Shown one piece after another: positions 62,365-64,000 of a DNA stretch of 64,000 nucleotides. The position numbers and the translations under genes were made by a program. This stretch comes from Nocardioides agri. GTDB lineage: Bacteria > Actinomycetota > Actinomycetes > Propionibacteriales > Nocardioidaceae. The notes beneath the pieces are model-generated. The model was not told the origin of the DNA, ran no database searches, and worked only from the letters and a program-made list of their open reading frames with translations. Each line of letters starts with the position of its first letter. Position 1 is the stretch's first letter. The DNA lies in the NCBI RefSeq assembly GCF_013778305.1, contig NZ_JACEIC010000001.1, positions 310,001 through 374,000 of the forward strand. The letters are read 5' to 3'.

Positions 62365-64000
62365 ATGTCGAGCACCCGCGTGGCGGTCGCCGTCGCGTCG
62401 CTCGCGGGGGCCATGTCCGTCGCCGCCGCCGTCCTCGTCGCCGACTGGTCGGACCATCCGGACCTGCCGGTCGACGTGGCCATCGGCCTCGCCTACTCGG
62501 CCGCCGCCGTCCTGGTGCTCTCGGGCACCGGCGGCCGGCGGATCGGGTGGCTGCTGCTCGGCATCGGCGGCTGCGGCGCCACGGCGGCGCTGGGCTCCGC
62601 GCTCGGTGCCGAGTCCGTCAACGAGTGGATCTGGGTGGGCGGGTTCGTCCCGCTGATGACGCTCGTCCCGCTGCTCTACCCCGACGGGTCGCTGCCCAGC
62701 CCGCGCTGGCGCCCGTGGGTCGCGACCTCGATCGTCGGCATGGCCCTGCTCGCGATCGGGTCGGGGACCTACCCGAGCGACGGCGCGCAGGTGGCGTTCC
62801 TCGCCGGGGCCGCGCTGCTCGTGCCGTCCGTCGTCGCCGGCGTCGCCGCGCTCGCGGTGCGGTGGCGCCGGGCCGACGGGCTCGTGCGCCGTCAGGTCCA
62901 GGTGCTGCTCGTCCCGGCCCTGCTGCTGGTGCTCGACACGGCGCTGCAGGGCTGGCTGCCCTGGCCCGTCAACGCCCTCACCCAGGCAGCCGCCACCGCG
63001 CTCGTGCCGATCGCGATCGGCGTGGCGGTGACCCGGCACCGTCTCTACGACCTCGACCTCGCCGTGTGCCGGGCGATCGGCGGGGTGAGCCTGGCGGTCT
63101 GCCTCGCCGCGATCTACGTCAGCCTCTTCCTGCTGCTCGCAGCGGTGCTGCCCGGCGGCCCGACCCTTGCCGCCGCCACGGCCGCGGCGGTCTGCGGGCT
63201 GCTGCTGCACCCGCTGGGCGTGCGGCTCAACCGGGGCGTGGACCGCATGTTCTACGGCGACCGCGCCGACCCGGCCAAGGTGCTGGAGGCGACCGCCGCC
63301 GCGCTCCGCGACGACCTCGGCGAGGTGCCCGAGCGGGTCTGCGCGGTGCTGGTGGACTCGCTGCGGCTCGGCTCGGCGACCATCGTGCTCGACGACCTCG
63401 GAGGCAGCGGCTTCCCCCTGCGGCACCGCGGCGACGTCGTCGGCACGCTGCTGGTCGAGCCGCGGGCGGGCGAGCCGGCCGTCACCGGTCGCGACGCGGA
63501 CCTGCTCGTGGTCGTCTGCGACCAGGTGGCACCGGCGATCGCGGCGCTGCGGCTCTCCGAGCGGCTCCAGCACAGCCGGTCCGCGCTCGTCACCGCGCGG
63601 GAGGAGGAGCGGCGCCGGCTGCGGCGCGACCTGCACGACGGCGTGGGGGCCGCGCTGGCCGGCGTACGCCTCCAGGTGGAGACGGCGCGGGACCTGGTCG
63701 CGGACCCGGTGCCCGAGGGCCTGCTGCGGTCGGCGGCGGCCGGGGTGGCGGCCGCCGTGGACGACGTGCGCGCGATCACCGACGACCTGCGGCCGGCGGC
63801 GCTCGACGACCTCGGGCTGGCCGCCGGCCTGCGCGGCCTCGCGGACCGGATGTCCACGCCGGGCACGGCGATCGAGGTCTCGGCCGACCTGCCGGCCGCG
63901 CTCCCGGCCGCGGTCGAGGTCGCCTGCTACCGGATCGCGGCGGAGGCGCTGGCCAACGCGGTCAAGCACGCGCGGGCCGGCCGCGTCCTGCTCCGGGTGT
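62365..64000 (+). CDS. NarL-type two-component sensor histidine kinase, C-terminus outside window
   Basis: The window shows 545 codons of a sensor kinase. An N-terminal membrane part has about ten hydrophobic segments (SLAGAMSVAAAVLVADWSDH to VCLAAIYVSLFLLLAAVLPG), then a GAF-like linker, then the HisKA_3 box EEERRRLRRDLHDGVGAALA with phospho-acceptor His424. The N box of the ATPase domain begins ACYRIAAEALANAVKHARAG near the edge. This is the LiaS/NarX/DesK class, which pairs with LuxR-type response regulators; the partner is presumably just beyond the window. ATG 62365 follows TAGGAT (62351-62356) by eight bases. Confidence 0.92.
   Translation, partial: MSSTRVAVAVASLAGAMSVAAAVLVADWSDHPDLPVDVAIGLAYSAAAVLVLSGTGGRRIGWLLLGIGGCGATAALGSALGAESVNEWIWVGGFVPLMTLVPLLYPDGSLPSPRWRPWVATSIVGMALLAIGSGTYPSDGAQVAFLAGAALLVPSVVAGVAALAVRWRRADGLVRRQVQVLLVPALLLVLDTALQGWLPWPVNALTQAAATALVPIAIGVAVTRHRLYDLDLAVCRAIGGVSLAVCLAAIYVSLFLLLAAVLPGGPTLAAATAAAVCGLLLHPLGVRLNRGVDRMFYGDRADPAKVLEATAAALRDDLGEVPERVCAVLVDSLRLGSATIVLDDLGGSGFPLRHRGDVVGTLLVEPRAGEPAVTGRDADLLVVVCDQVAPAIAALRLSERLQHSRSALVTAREEERRRLRRDLHDGVGAALAGVRLQVETARDLVADPVPEGLLRSAAAGVAAAVDDVRAITDDLRPAALDDLGLAAGLRGLADRMSTPGTAIEVSADLPAALPAAVEVACYRIAAEALANAVKHARAGRVLLRV

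Overview
This is a contiguous piece of a very GC-rich actinobacterial chromosome. Protein content and gene order fit Nocardioidaceae / Propionibacteriales (Nocardioides-like): HrdB/SigA-type sigma factor with a Lys/Ala-rich N-terminus, SepH, DUF3071/3093/3159/3710/4193/4235/7455 proteins, a coproporphyrin-type ferrochelatase with a C-terminal cysteine cluster, many GTG starts, and many genes whose start codon lies 6-8 nt after a TAnnnT hexamer (leaderless layout). I see no tRNA, rRNA, CRISPR array, insertion sequence or prophage. The species assignment is inference.

Layout. 1-5 kb: DNA polymerase IV (cut by the window edge), a DUF4192 protein, and two unlike GCS2-type carboxylate-amine ligases in tandem. 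5-8.4 kb: a UspA protein, a three-gene membrane cassette (DUF883-like, holin-X-like, DUF3618), and a tandem pair of paralogous 70-residue proteins. 8.4-15 kb: an HhH-GPD repair protein, sigA, two tandem cytochromes P450, an EamA transporter, and DUF456 and DUF7455 proteins. 15-23 kb: topoisomerase IV subunits B and A on opposite strands, with parC leading into an lprG - P55 lipid-export pair and a beta carbonic anhydrase. 23-36.5 kb: GNAT/acyl-CoA synthetase fusion, DUF5998, a phosphodiesterase, rifamycin ADP-ribosyltransferase (arr), two exported small proteins, thymidine kinase, rhodanese, SepH, a TRIC-type channel, a collagen-like exported protein, a lactone-oxidase-like flavoprotein and an MFS transporter.

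36.6-52 kb resembles the Mycobacterium tuberculosis Rv2689c-Rv2701c neighbourhood (recalled from memory): ferrochelatase, SuhB, DUF4193, DUF4235, DUF3093, dut, DUF3710, OB-fold protein, DUF3159, CeoC/CeoB potassium-uptake proteins, APC permease and TRAM-type RNA methyltransferase. A gene for a collagen-like exported protein sits inside this block. Aconitase follows, with an elaborate promoter region and a very strong terminator.

53.5-64 kb is the most unusual part: an animal-type heme peroxidase, an MMPL transporter, a hemerythrin-domain protein, a 1136-residue AfsR/SARP-type regulator, an unknown membrane protein and a NarL-type sensor kinase (cut by the window end). Ahead of the MMPL-hemerythrin operon are three heptamers repeated every 11 bp next to a -10-like hexamer, the geometry of a SARP binding site. 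A different set of 11-bp-phased repeats lies in the SARP gene's own divergent promoter. I regard this as the best candidate for an undescribed regulated redox/lipid-export system.
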